Source of the DNA: Oreohelix idahoensis
Lineage: Eukaryota; Mollusca; Gastropoda; Stylommatophora; Oreohelicidae
Length of the DNA: 64,000 bases
Reading direction: 5' to 3'
NCBI GenBank assembly: GCA_024509875.1
Contig: JAMPIV010012269.1
Coordinates: 62,001 to 126,000 of the forward strand
The notes beneath the pieces were generated by a model. That model worked only from the letters and a program-made list of their open reading frames with translations, was not told the DNA's origin and did not search any database. This document shows positions 19,712 to 29,800 of this stretch, one piece after another. Numbering within the stretch: position 1 is the stretch's first letter; every line of letters starts with the position of its first letter. The translations under genes were made by a program, and so were the position numbers.

Positions 19712-20837
19712 GTCTAAGAGTGCAGTATACAGTGACCCAGGCTTTCCTAAAATGATATTTCTTAAAGATCCTAACACAATCAGGGGTAGCAACTGTGAGG
19801 CTGACACACAAGGTGCTGCTGTATTTAAAACTTCCTTGTCAAATCCCCAAACTTTATCATATTCACCAGAACACACACAAAGACTTCAGCCATTCACGGT
19901 ACACCATGCCCAGCAAAACACAGTTCAGAGCTCTGATTGTCAGGGTGTCATCGAATCATCCAAGAAGGAAATTCTTGAATCTTCAACAAAGGAAATTTGG
20001 GAGACTACAGAAGAAGACAGTTGTTATCAGTCACCAAACAGCCTTCTTCAGTCACCAAACAGCCTTCTTCAGTCACCAAACAGCCCTGTTCAATCACAAG
20101 CTCTGTCTAAATCGTGTCACGTTCATGAAATGACCAGTCAGGGACTTGAGTTGAACAGCTCAGGATCTTCAAGAACTGATTCATCTGTGTCAGAATCATT
20201 AAGACAGAAAAATATTGAGCTGACCAATTTGAGTTTAAATTGTATCCAGAAACAGGCAAATAAATCGCCAATCTGCCAGCAAGAGAGGTATGTCATTTCA
20301 AAGAGTCTTTCTGGTGAACTATCGTCATCCTTATCTGACTCTCATCTATCATTTTCATTGACATCTGAGAAGATCAAAGATAAAGTGATCAGAGACAGCA
20401 ATGAAATTTTTCCATCAGTTACACAGGATAGAGCTGCCTCATTAGTGTCTTTAAAACTGAATCAGCAAAGTACATCTTCAGCTAGTCAGATGGCTGAAAC
20501 TAATGACAATTATCACCCTGGTGTTACTGTCAGCACTAGAAGTGATGAACCATTATTACCTTCATCAACCATTCCCGGATTGATATCTTCACAAAAAAGT
20601 ATCGGATCTTTGAAAAGCCCACTAGACAAACCTTCACCTATGCCAGGGTCACTATCCACTCACGGTAAACCACTAAAATTGCGAGGGCTGATTTTACAGA
20701 TAGATGCTGCTGGCACATCATTGTCATCTAGATCGTCCATTCACCAGTCAGCCGAGCTTCATTCCCAGCGAAAGCCAAAAGTTTTGATATCAACCCAGCA
20801 TCCAATATTGGGTGTCTTTACTGAAAAACTTGCATAA
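19712..20837 (+). CDS. SH3BP5-like gene, terminal exon (374 codons to the stop)
   Basis: The acceptor is TTTTTTTTGTTCCAG (to 19711); the first base completes the codon left by 14817, giving the junction EQS-R-SKSAVYSD. The frame is open to TAA at 20835-20837. The tail is Ser/Gln/Leu-rich and probably disordered: three SPNSLLQ-like repeats (20027-20090), many SS and TS pairs, and a final block KPLKLRGLILQIDAAG, KPKVLISTQHPILGVFTEKL that could be a short conserved module. I cannot align it to the vertebrate SH3BP5 C-terminus; assignment to this gene rests on phase and order. Composition is normal for the window and no transposon domain is present. No clear AATAAA follows closely. Confidence 0.7.
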
Positions 20838-21002
20838 TTTCATCCTTATGTAGTTTCTCTTTTAGTTTACTCGTCCATGTTGCTTCTTGTAGTTGTTGTA
20901 ACTTAAAGTGTCTACGGGATGGTGTAGTCAGTCACATGCTCAGCCCTCCTTAGTCGCTTTTCATAACATGCGTAGTATGTTACAATTGTTGTTATTCTTT
21001 GT

Positions 21003-21041
21003 ACCTCTACACCTCACTGTAGAAGGGGAACGACTAAGTAA
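21003..21041 (+). mobile_element. 39-bp LINE-B 3'-end micro-insertion
   Basis: GTTATTCTTTGT is duplicated at 20991-21002 and 21042-21053. The 39 bases between include GTAGAAGGGGAACGACTAAG and match the 3' terminus of LINE-B (27691-27727, reverse). Confidence 0.85.
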
Positions 21042-21115
21042 GTTATTCTTTGTTCCCCTTTCGGGCCTCGGTAACACAGCAGTAAATTGGTACGACAAAG
21101 TCACAAATGTGGAAC

Positions 21116-21425
21116 AGATCAGCTATCTAGGCAAGACCAGGTCATCATTTTTTGGCTAAGCACTGGACAAAACAGATTGAGATACCATCTATACTACAAG
21201 TACAGGATTGGTACAGCAGATCTCTGCACCTGTGGCATCAACCCCATGACAGCCGAACATCTGCTCCCGTCCTGCCCAATATACAGCAGTTTGCGGAGTA
21301 GCATGTGGCAACAACCTACCTCACTCCATGAAAAACTGTTTAGAGATTTCAGAGACCTTGAGCTGACTTTTGCCTTTATTAGAGTCATTAATGTGGAAGT
21401 CTGAGGACGAATGTGGAAGAAGAAG
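21116..21425 (+). pseudogene. LINE-C C-terminal fragment inserted in LINE-A
   Basis: Encodes STGQNRLRYHLYYKYRIGTA, then LCTCG and MTAEHLLPSCPIY, the Cys-containing C-terminus that follows RNase H in I/Jockey-type LINEs. The same block occurs at 50820-51010. It ends in a GAAGAAGAA tail and LINE-A sequence resumes right after it, so it is nested. 5'-truncated and non-functional. Confidence 0.8.
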
Positions 21426-21749
21426 AACTGATGAAAAGAACGAGACAGGTGCCTGTGGAACAAAAGATGAGAAAAAGACGCCGGAGATGGGAAGGACACA
21501 ATGAGGAAACATGTTGATAGTACGAGGCAGTCCCTGATCTGGAATCCCCGGGGTGAGAGAACCAGAGGTATACCAAAACAAAAAAAAACCACATGGAGAA
21601 GAAAGCTGGAGACAGAAGTGAAAATGCTGATGACATAAAAGACCTTGACCTGATGGCAAGTGATAGGACGGCCTTGACATTTGTTTGTTGAGGGGCTGTG
21701 CTTCTTGAGGAGGTAAATGGTATTGATTGATTTGATTGATCGTATGATT

Positions 21750-22204
21750 TGATTGGTAGTTTCTTCTCCAGTTGTAGAAAGAAGTTAAATACAGACAGTC
21801 CTTGACTAATGACAAATGCGACTAATGACCACTCGACTTACGCCGACCATACCATTAATCCTCTTTATGTTATAATTTGTACATTGTAGTATATTATTTT
21901 ATGTTATAATTTGTACCTTGTATTATTTCACTGGCAGCATAGAGTAAAATTAGTTTAAAAATAACAACAAACCAGACCTACACATTTTAGCATTCATGTT
22001 AATTGTTAACATATCCTTATGGTTCATGTAGCAGATGATCATTTCAGCTTACGATGGTGGGTTTGCTTGAAAGGAGTCTCATCGTAAGTTGAGGACAGTC
22101 TGTGTGCTAGTTTGGGGTTACTTTGGAATAAGGAAAACCACTTGCAGTCCACTGTAGGGCACAACATCATCTGTTCTACCTTCAGTAATAAAATATATGA
22201 TAGG
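21750..22204. other. AT-rich intergenic sequence
   Basis: Short direct repeats ATGTTATAATTTGTAC occur at about 21868 and 21901. Nothing else recognised; it ends at the CACTA-like element. Confidence 0.4.
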
Positions 22205-22207
22205 TTA

Positions 22208-24346
22208 CACTAGCTAACAAAAAAAAATTTTTTTTTTCTTTCTCTAACATTTCTATGTTTTTCTGGTCAATTTTAATGTGCTGTTTTTAAATCTGCAAAC
22301 CGTTTTTCTCTATCAGGTCGGGATCTCTAGAAATACACAATTGAAGTTTTTAAACAACGCATACAGTATTATATCATTCGTACAAGAAGTATAACAGTTA
22401 TGTAGGCTTGAATTTCTTTGCAGTCGACTTTCGTCGGTGAATGGCATGTGGTACATCGCGATGAAGCATCCAACAATAATCGGCAAGCATGGTCACACTC
22501 CACCGTCCTTGATAACGTGACTCCATTACGGCGATATCTTGATGGAATCGTTCTCCATGTTCATCGCTGACTTCGCCAAGGTTGTCAGGGAAAAAGTCAA
22601 GATGTGAATCGAGCAAATGGATTATGAGGGACATGTTACAGCCCATAATTCTGTATGCATCTATACACTGCTTAACAATATGCGCATAGTCGACAGATTT
22701 GTGATTTCCCAGAAAGTTATCGACGATCGATTTGAATGCCATCCATGCGCGAAGTTCACTACCATGTAACAAGTTCTCGAATTGTTTGTCTGCAATAACT
22801 TTCCTAATCTGAAGTCCTACAAAGATACCTTCCTTTATCTTTGCATCGCTAACTTGCGGAAACTTTTCTCGAAGATAAGTGAAAGCTTTGCTCATTTTAT
22901 CTAACGCATTTACGAAATTCTTCATGAGCCCCAACTTTATATGTAACGGTGGTAAAATGATGCTGTCTTTGTTAACTAAAGGCTTGTGTATTACATTTTC
23001 ATGCCCGAGCTGCATACGATCCCTGATAGGCCACACCTTTCTTGCATAATGTTCCTGTCTGTTGTGGCTGTCCCATTCACATAGGAAGCAACAAAATTTA
23101 GTATACCCAGTCTGCATGCTCGTGAGAATTGCAATGACCTTTAGGTCTCCACAAATCTGCCATTGGTAGTCATTGTACTTTATTTTTGCCAAAAGTATAG
23201 CCATATTGTCATAAGTTTCTTTCATATGAACAGAGTAGGCAACTGGAATTGATGAACATAAATGGAAGAGTCGATGAAAAGTCGCCATTCGTTGACTATG
23301 TGCTCATGACCGAGGTGCACCATTAGACCGTTTACATCTTTGCAATAGCAAATTTCATCATCCATCTCAAAGTATTGAACAAGTTCTCTGTGTCTAGGAC
23401 GAAATTTAGATATCGGAGTATTGGGCGCTAAAAGATTCCATTCTTTGAGTCGCGAACCGAGTAATTCCGCTTGTCCTTTGGTAAGAGCGAGATCACGTAT
23501 TAGATCTGAAAGTTCTAAATGGTTAAATGAACACCATCATTCACTGGTGTATAATCCGAGTCAGAATTAGTTTCTAAAGCAGGTAAACTATCACTTTCTG
23601 ATGGTTCATTCACGTCCAACGGATATTGTTCTGGTGGAACTGGGATAGGACACGTGATTGGATCATGAGGCACTGGTTTCGAAACCGATTCAATATTTGG
23701 ATAAACCACAGACTTTCTAGTTTTAAAAGTGAAACCATGGATATTTGGTCAAGCAGAAGTAACAATCAGTAGCGTGATTTGTCGGTTCACGCCATATTAC
23801 TGGCTCTCCAAAAGGCATCGACTTATGCTTCGGCGATTTTCGTAACCAACCTGCCAATGTATTTGCACAAGTCGAACAAACTGCATTTGGCTTCCAAGAT
23901 TTATTTGCATCATCAACTTTCGAATCAAAATAAAGTTCATATGCTTTCTTTAGTAATGGTGTAAAGTTTTTCTGGTGAACATGATCGGTAAAATATCCGC
24001 ACACGTAACAGAACAGATCAGCCGAATTTCTACAACTTCTAGAAGCCATATTTCGCTCAGAATTATTTCAAAATACAGTAACTATTTGAAAAATAGCGTA
24101 AAATATGTCATGCATCTTTTAGCAGTATAAAAAGTAGAATTATTTTGCATTTTATTAATTTTTAAAAAGTTATATAGTAAAAATGAAACGGAGCAAATAA
24201 CGGTTTCCCAAAAATATATTTATTCACAAATATCTTAAGAACCCGATGTGATAGAGATAAACGGATTTCAAATTTGAAATCAGCGCAAAAAACTGACCTA
24301 AGAACACTTATTCTTATATAAGAAAGAAAAATGTTGTTTGTCAGTG
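22208..24346 (-). mobile_element. CACTA-like DNA transposon (2139 bp)
   Basis: The left end CACTAGCTAACAA (22208) and the reverse complement of the right end CACTGACAAACAA (24346) form imperfect inverted repeats, both followed by a T-rich run and CTTTCT. TTA flanks both sides (22205-22207 and 24347-24349). CACTA/CACTG termini and a 3-bp duplication are hallmarks of the EnSpm/CACTA (CMC) group. The coding region between is oriented on the - strand and frame-broken. Confidence 0.65.
22398..24049 (-). pseudogene. transposase-like orphan protein, frame-broken
   Basis: ATG at 24049. The N-terminus has paired Cys motifs (CYVCG...CSTC), a possible zinc finger. The frame breaks near 23735, resumes as RKSVVYPNIESVSKPVPHD to an acidic Ser-rich segment ending near 23515, continues LIRDLALTKGQAELLGSRLK and NEWRLFIDSS to about 23245, then shifts with a probable small deletion into 22398-23288. 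That part holds ICGDLKVIAILTSMQTGYTK, FCCFLCEWDSHNRQEHY, LPPLHIKLGLMKNFV and SDEHGERFHQDI. I recognise this as a family widespread among unannotated animal proteins; its enzymatic class is not known to me. The element termini suggest a CMC-type transposase, and GDLK and HGER residues could be catalytic, but that is inference. Confidence 0.7.
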
Positions 24347-24349
24347 TTA

Positions 24350-24473
24350 TCAATCAATCAACAACCCTCAGCTCCCCACGGAGCATAAGCCTTCAACAAA
24401 CACATGCCAAGTCCTCCTGTCATGTGCCATCCACTCAAGGTCTTTCTGTATCTTCTTCATCATTTTCATTTGT
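24350..24473 (-). pseudogene. LINE-A 3' end fragment
   Basis: Begins with CAATCAATCAACA (3' tail read backwards), then AGCTCCCCACGGAGCATAAG, CAAGTCCTCCTGTCATGTGC, CACTCAAGGTCTTTCTGT. Truncated after about 120 bp by the following R620 copy. Confidence 0.75.
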
Positions 24474-25365
24474 CTATGCATGGAGGCATATCTGGAGTCA
24501 TCCTTATATGACCACTATCTATACACAATACTATAGTATATAGATTTAGATACGACCCTCTGTCTATGAAGCTAATTACACTGTCAGTGACTCTTGAAAT
24601 CATCCTCACTTTCCCCTGTGGTGAAACATGTTGAGAACCCAGCATTGCACATTAAGCTAGGAGAAGTCACTTGAGCCCCAAACGTAACTCTGGCTTTTAC
24701 CTGGTTGCCTGCATGCAGGTGGATCTCACTATGGACCCCATGATAGACAGGGGGATCTGAGAAGTGGCTGTGTGTAGGAATTGACGATTCCTTGGGAGAG
24801 CCTAGAACTAAAGCATAGTATTTTAGCTCTGCATAGTTGGAGAGCCCCTTTGGATGGCAGAAGATGCACAGCATGCCACACACTTCTTCCTCCTAGCTTG
24901 GGACCAGATGTGACGATCCTTTAACTACAAGCCAAGCTGGAGAAACTGGAGCTCAGGACTTCAACTCAACATGTTTCAGAGTGGCAGAAAAGCCACAGGA
25001 AAAGCCTACATCTACAGTGTAGATAATACCAAGGAGTCTTCAACTTGGTAGGTAAAGATAAAGGATCCCGTTACACGCCCATTGAGGCATATTGGGAATA
25101 TGGTGTTAGGCCCATATTTTCTTGACCATCGGCACACTAGGGGTGATGTGGTCAGCATCACGCCGGCCGCCTTAACCTTCAGAGAGTTGCTCTTGTACCT
25201 AGTTTTTGAGGATGGGTTGACCTCGGAGCCGTTTGCGGTCTAAAAAATCCCACCTCGACTGGGTATCGAACCACGGACCACCGAGCTAGGAAGCCAGTGC
25301 CTTCAACTTGGTATTGGCTGCAAATGAGCGATAAGCTCACCAGTTCTTGTTAATCAACAACAACA
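24474..25365 (+). repeat. R620 interspersed repeat, copy 2 (split by SINE S3)
   Basis: Starts GCATGGAGGCATATCTGGAG and runs through the shared blocks GAACCCAGCATTGCACATTA, GGGACCAGATGTGA, GCAAGCCAAGCTGG-type (here ACAAGCCAAGCTGGAGAAAC), TCAACTCAACATGTTTC, ACAGTGTAGATAATACC. It ends with GTTAATCAACAACAACA, a short (CAA)n tail. SINE S3 is inserted at 25051-25300. Confidence 0.85.
25051..25300 (-). repeat. SINE S3 with 13-bp target duplication
   Basis: CTTCAACTTGGTA flanks the insertion (25038-25050, 25301-25313). On the - strand the head reads TAGCTCGGTGG (box A), then only six bases before GGTTCGATACC (box B), so the anticodon arm is missing. The body ends GGGCGTGTAACGGGATCCTT. A second copy is at 55639-55870. 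Confidence 0.88.
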
Positions 25366-25992
25366 TATCTCTCCAGTTCTTTTCTCCATGGGTTTTTCAG
25401 TCTATCCACTATTTCTGTATGTCTGGTGATTACAGAACAACACCTGCCTTGTGTCTTGTACCTTCGTACCAAAGAACCCTCATCTGTTAATAGCTTATCA
25501 CCTTAACTCTTTGACTCCATAATTATTCTCCACCCTGTGCCATAATTATTTTTTGAAGATTTCTAAACGGTGAAGTGTACTGTCTTTTAGTGTAAATTTT
25601 ATGTTTATCTTTTCAGTGTACATGTACTTATTATATACCAAACTGTAGGGAAATAGATAGAGAATTGTAATATATAATGTCTTTGGCAGTATTAACAAAT
25701 GTGTGTTCGTATACTTAAAACATTTTGCATGTAAAATTGAAAAACATTAAAAAGTTAACTGTAGAATATGAGCTTACCAAAGACAAATTACTGTTGAAGT
25801 CAATAAAACTTTCTTTTTAGTCTTCAAACATTAAGGTAATCCATTTTCAAAGTGAAAACACATTGCTTATGGCCACAGTTAGTACATATTCACACCAGTT
25901 TTTACTGTGGTCCCTTATAAGAAAAAAAATAAATTATGCAATCTTGCATTATGTAATTTTCAAACAAATGAAGAATAACATCATATAAAACT

Positions 25993-26616
25993 CCTGTGTG
26001 TTACCGGGGCCCGAAAGGGGAGCAAAGAATAGTAACACTGTTCCCTGCCAAGCATGTTGTAGAAAGCGACTAAGGAGGGTTGGGCATGGGGCTGGTTACC
26101 CCATCCTGTAAAAAATTTAAACCACAAAAAACTTCAACAAATATGGACAAGTCAATTAAGGAAAATAAAACACAGCCATCCAAGACAGGGGAAGGTCCTC
26201 TCGCAGGGAGGCGTATGATGCAACACAGAGAAAGCCGAAAGGAGTCTGTGTTACTGACTAACCTTCTTTCTTCTAGGAGAACTTCCAGATTTGGCACCTG
26301 GAACATTCGAACATTAAACGAACAAGGGAAAGTGGCACAAATAGCAGCAGAAATGAACGAATATAAAATCGAGGTTCTGGGACTGTGTGAAACAAAGTGG
26401 AAGGGGGTAGACAAGAAGGCAGTCCTTGTTCTGGAACCCCCAGGGCAATAGAGGCAGAGGTAGACCAAGAAGTACATGGAGAAGAGAGCTGGAAACAGAG
26501 GTGAAAATGATAAGGAGAACATGGAAAGAACTTGAGATGATGGCACGTGACAGGAGGACTTGGCATGTGTTTGTTGAAGGCCTATGCTCCTTTGGGAGTA
26601 GAGGTTATAGAGATAG
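25993..26616 (+). mobile_element. internally deleted LINE-A with both ends and target duplication
   Basis: ATCATATAAAACT (25980-25992) is repeated with one extra A at 26617-26630. The 5' part runs from an untranslated leader into an AP-endonuclease start (FGTWNIRTLNEQGKVAQIAA, ending CETKWKG at about 26400). It then jumps at about 26417 to the RT C-terminus (NRGRGRPRSTWRRELETEVK, ending FVEGLCSFGS). All of the RT catalytic core is absent. Because target duplications enclose the deleted form, the deletion arose before or during integration. Confidence 0.8.
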
Positions 26617-26639
26617 ATCATATAAAAACTTTTTACATT

Positions 26640-27110
26640 TGTTTAATGTTTTAATTGTATCCCTAGCTTCATCTTCTACCTAGGACTAGTGATTAGATGT
26701 TACTGTAGGTCTAGTTTTGTTTCTTTTTGATCGGCCAGAATAGGACTACGCCCACTCATCAACTAAATCTAATGTGTCTAGCTTTTCTGCACCGATTCGG
26801 TTTTTTGACAACAAACTGTGACTACAGAACAGTAATCATCAATGTCAGCAATGTTTCAAAGTAGTTTGACACAATTATTTGCTTAGGAGACTTAGAAAAT
26901 GTAAATATAAAGCGTGACATATTTCTCTAGCAATAACAACGCAAACACGCGAATTGTCACACAAATTGTGATAATAACATCAAAACAAGCACACGTGCTG
27001 CTTAACTAAACTAAAATTAGTGGTTTAAATAGTAGCGGAAGTCATTCTACGAGTTTTAAAATGTGAACTGCATTAAACGGATGATTTTTAGGGTTTATTT
27101 GTGATAAACT
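26640..27110. other. interior of the piggyBac-like element
   Basis: AT-rich, with no coding frame or tandem repeat recognised. Confidence 0.35.
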
Positions 27111-27194
27111 AAAAACAACGCTCTGACCGTTGCGCGGGCACGGCGTGTTGCATTTAGCAACACTGTGAGCGTTGGTCTGGAGTCAAAGAGTACA

Positions 27195-27335
27195 AAACGA
27201 ATGATTCTGTTGACCAGAAAATTTTACTTTTGAATTCTTCTAGTCAGCTGAATACCTATGTTGTCATATTCCAGAAATAGTTTGTAAGGTAATGTAATAT
27301 ATTTTATGTGTGTCAAATGTCTTTGAATTATTTTA
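27195..27335. repeat. interspersed repeat pair, copy 1
   Basis: Shares ACTTTTGAATTCTTCTAGTC, AGTTTGTAAGGTAAT and ATATTTTAT.GATGTCA-type blocks with 29660-29800. Class unknown. Confidence 0.55.
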
Positions 27336-27402
27336 TTTAAGTTGACCTATTCATGTTGTTAGTTGAAACTTTTGTTTTTGGATTAAAGTTTTTACATCAT
27401 AG

Positions 27403-27690
27403 GGCAACCAGCCTCATGCCCAACCCTCCTTGATTACATTTGTACGACATGCTAGGTAGGTCACAGCGTTAAAGTGCTCTTTGCTTCCCGTTTGGGCCCT
27501 GTTAACACACAGGGTAACATGGTACGACAAGATCACTAATGTGAAACCGATGAAAAGAACTAGCCAAGTGCCAGTGAAACAAGAGAAGATGACGCTAGCA
27601 ATGGATAGAGCACACGTTGAGGAAACCTGTTGGTAGTATTACAAGATTACAAGGTTCTCAAATCCCCAGGGTAAGAGAGGTTGAAGAATA
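27403..27690 (+). repeat. LINE-A composite, second copy of the inverted junction
   Basis: CATGCCCAACCCTCCTTGAT and CTTCCCGTTTGGGCCC (reverse complement of the LINE-A 5' end) run into CATGGTACGACAAGATCACT and ATGAAAAGAACTAGCCAAGT (LINE-A 3' RT region, + strand). The junction matches 20915-21115. Truncated at the right by LINE-B. Confidence 0.7.
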
Positions 27691-28005
27691 CTTACTTACT
27701 TAGTCGTTCCCCTTCTACCACGAGGTGTAGAAATTTGGAAGAGAGAGCGCCATACTATCCTATTGGCTGTCTTTCTCCTGGCCTGGTTCCATTCTAGTCC
27801 TCGTCCTTCAGAGATTGTCTAATGATGTCCTCCCAGTGAACTCTGGGTCGTCCAGGAGGTCTGGATCCCTGGCTCTTTGTTTTCCATGCATGTCGTGGTA
27901 ACCAATTGATAAGGGTGGATTTAGGACTCGCTCCTCTTTGGTGATAAGGCCGCTATTGTGATGCTTCCATAAAATGATAATGGCAGAACTGACCACCTTG
28001 AACGT
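27691..28005 (-). pseudogene. LINE-B 3' end relic
   Basis: On the - strand it encodes PGRPRVHWEDIIRQSLKDED, followed by a stop where family members have Trp, then a tail ending in GRRGTTK. The 3' end is a TAAGTAAGTAAG run (27691-27702 reversed). It is the longest LINE-B copy here and the reference for the two micro-insertions. 5'-truncated. Confidence 0.7.
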
Positions 28006-29480
28006 TGTAAATATAAGTCCGATTTCGTTGGAAAACCTTCAGCCCGGTCACAATACCACCCCTATCGACACCAGGTATTATAGTTCAAGATGTAGGGTGT
28101 CTTATCTGGTTTTGTGTTGTTGTTGTTGCTGTGTATAGTAGTGATGTAATTCACAGAGTTACAGCACCTAGGGTACGACATGTGAAGTCATAAATGGATA
28201 AACTGCTCTGGACGTTTTTCATCATTTATTTTGACGCCACAGGTACAGGTACGTTACATCCAGTTCACAATAGAGCAAAGTCATGACATTCACGAATATC
28301 AGCATACATAGTTCATCAATGCATTTGGCATATTCTCAAGAAAGATGATGTGGCACCAAGGGATTATATGGTTGGCTCCAAATACAAAAGTACATCAACA
28401 AAAAATCCTCTTACTGTTCAGATGTGCTAAATGAGTCAAATCATAAGTCGCACGAGGATGGCATTCCAGGAGTGCAGGTCAAACTGACCTTTACAGGCAT
28501 TCCTAAGTCTAACCTTGACGTAGGCATAATCGCTGACACACAGCGACGTTCATAGAACAAAGAACTGTCCTTCGGGCTGAGTATGACCCGTGTACATATA
28601 GATCTCAGGTATGAAGATACCTGGGGCGTGACTTCTATTAGAGGAACCTCCCTTTCTGTAATGCATACGTGAGCAGAGATCAACCATTGTCAAACATAAA
28701 GTTAAGTTACAGATTGGATGTAAATGAGGCATTACCTTCATTCGAAAATCCACACCACAGAAAACATACGCCTCCAGGCGTTTTTGAATACTCAAGGGAA
28801 GGACCTTGTAAGCTAACTAACTCACAATAAGGCTCCTAATTCCCTAACAAAATCACAGAGATGCCAAAACGTTTCTTCTCTGCTTCACAACTTTTCCATC
28901 GACTCCCAGACAAAAGAAACTTCCCAGACGCCTCGCGTCAGGACATGCGCAGAACGTATCTACTTGAATAGCAATCAAACAAGACGATCTAGGAACATTC
29001 CAGATAAAGATTTATACTAGATCAAGCCTTATATGGACATGAACAGAGACCTCAACACTGGTTTCAGACATTCCAACAACAGTTGACCGATACTACCAAA
29101 TAAGGAGAATGATCACACTTCGTTCAAAAAATATGGACCGAACGTGTCTTGTCACAAGAGGAGGTAACATCATATTAAATAATAATCTCAATTATCCAGA
29201 GTTATGTAGCTTTGACCGAAAAAAATTAAAGTGTACATTTCAGTCAATCTAATAATACAATGTCTTTAGCAAAAAATGATCATACAATGACTTCAGGAAA
29301 AATGATCATATAATGACTTTAGAAAAAATGATCTGTGCGTAACACCAATCTTCTTCCATTCTGCTGACACGGCCATCCATCTTAGTTGGGACTGTTCTAC
29401 TTGAGTCTGAAGTGGCTGGGTTTTGAGAGCTTGCCTTATCAAGTTATCGTCTGGTTGCATACCATATCTCTTCTTGTTAC
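28006..29480. other. unassigned intergenic sequence
   Basis: Overlapping short frames occur on the - strand at 28441-28795 without recognisable product. A small tandem motif AAAAATGATCATA(C/T)AATGACTT recurs near 29270-29330. GTTGTTGTTGTTG microsatellite at about 28115-28130. No terminal repeats found. Confidence 0.4.
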
Positions 29481-29489
29481 TTCAACCAC

Positions 29490-29645
29490 TTTCCTCAGAA
29501 GAATGCACTGAGAAGAAATAGAGACAGATATGAACGGAATGAGAAAGACGTGGAAAGAGCTTGAGAGGATGGCACAGGACATGAAGACTTGGCGTGTATT
29601 AGTGTAAGGCCATTGCTCCTTACCAGAGGACTTTCTTCTGCTGAC
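29490..29645 (+). pseudogene. LINE-A 3' end fragment
   Basis: AAGAAATAGAGACAGATATG, GAAAGAGCTTGAGAGGATGG, CAGGACATGAAGACTTGG, then GTGTAAGGCCATTGCTCC match the LINE-A C-terminal coding end (compare 26470-26590). Frame decayed. Confidence 0.75.
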
Positions 29646-29659
29646 AGCTACCACCATAA

Positions 29660-29800
29660 CAGAATGAAACTGTTAACCATAAAGTCATACTTTTGAATTC
29701 TTCTAGTCAGCCATGAGCATTGGTTATACCTACATTGTCATTGTCTAGACATAGTTTGTAAGGTAATATATTTTATAGATGTCAGACACCTTTAGTCCAC
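29660..29800. repeat. interspersed repeat pair, copy 2
   Basis: Second copy of the 27195-27335 repeat, with the same ACTTTTGAATTCTTCTAGTC and GTTTGTAAGGTAAT blocks. Both copies directly follow LINE-A or piggyBac-like sequence. Confidence 0.55.

Larger units (their letters stand above)
20915..21745 (+). repeat. LINE-A composite: inverted 5' end joined to 3' end
   Basis: 20920-21080 is the reverse complement of the LINE-A 5' end seen at 25995-26095 (AGCCCTCCTTAGTCGC, TTCCCCTTTCGGGCC). It runs directly into 3' RT coding sequence (GGTACGACAAAGTCAC...GTGGAAC), which resumes after a LINE-C insertion as ATGAAAAGAACGAGACAGGT and ends in a (TTGA)n tail near 21722-21750. The locus at 27403-27690 has the same junction. 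It carries two younger insertions. Confidence 0.75.
25508..27189. mobile_element. piggyBac-like non-autonomous element (about 1.7 kb)
   Basis: Inverted repeats CTCTTTGACTCCA (25508) and TGGAGTCAAAGAG (to 27189). The left flank is TTAA (25504-25507); the right flank is TACA, so the duplication is imperfect. The subterminal ACGCTCTGA.CG motif (27118-27127) also occurs near the right end of the 15765-16450 MITE. No transposase frame is seen. The LINE-A copy at 25993-26616 accounts for 0.6 kb, leaving about 1.06 kb of element. Confidence 0.6.
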
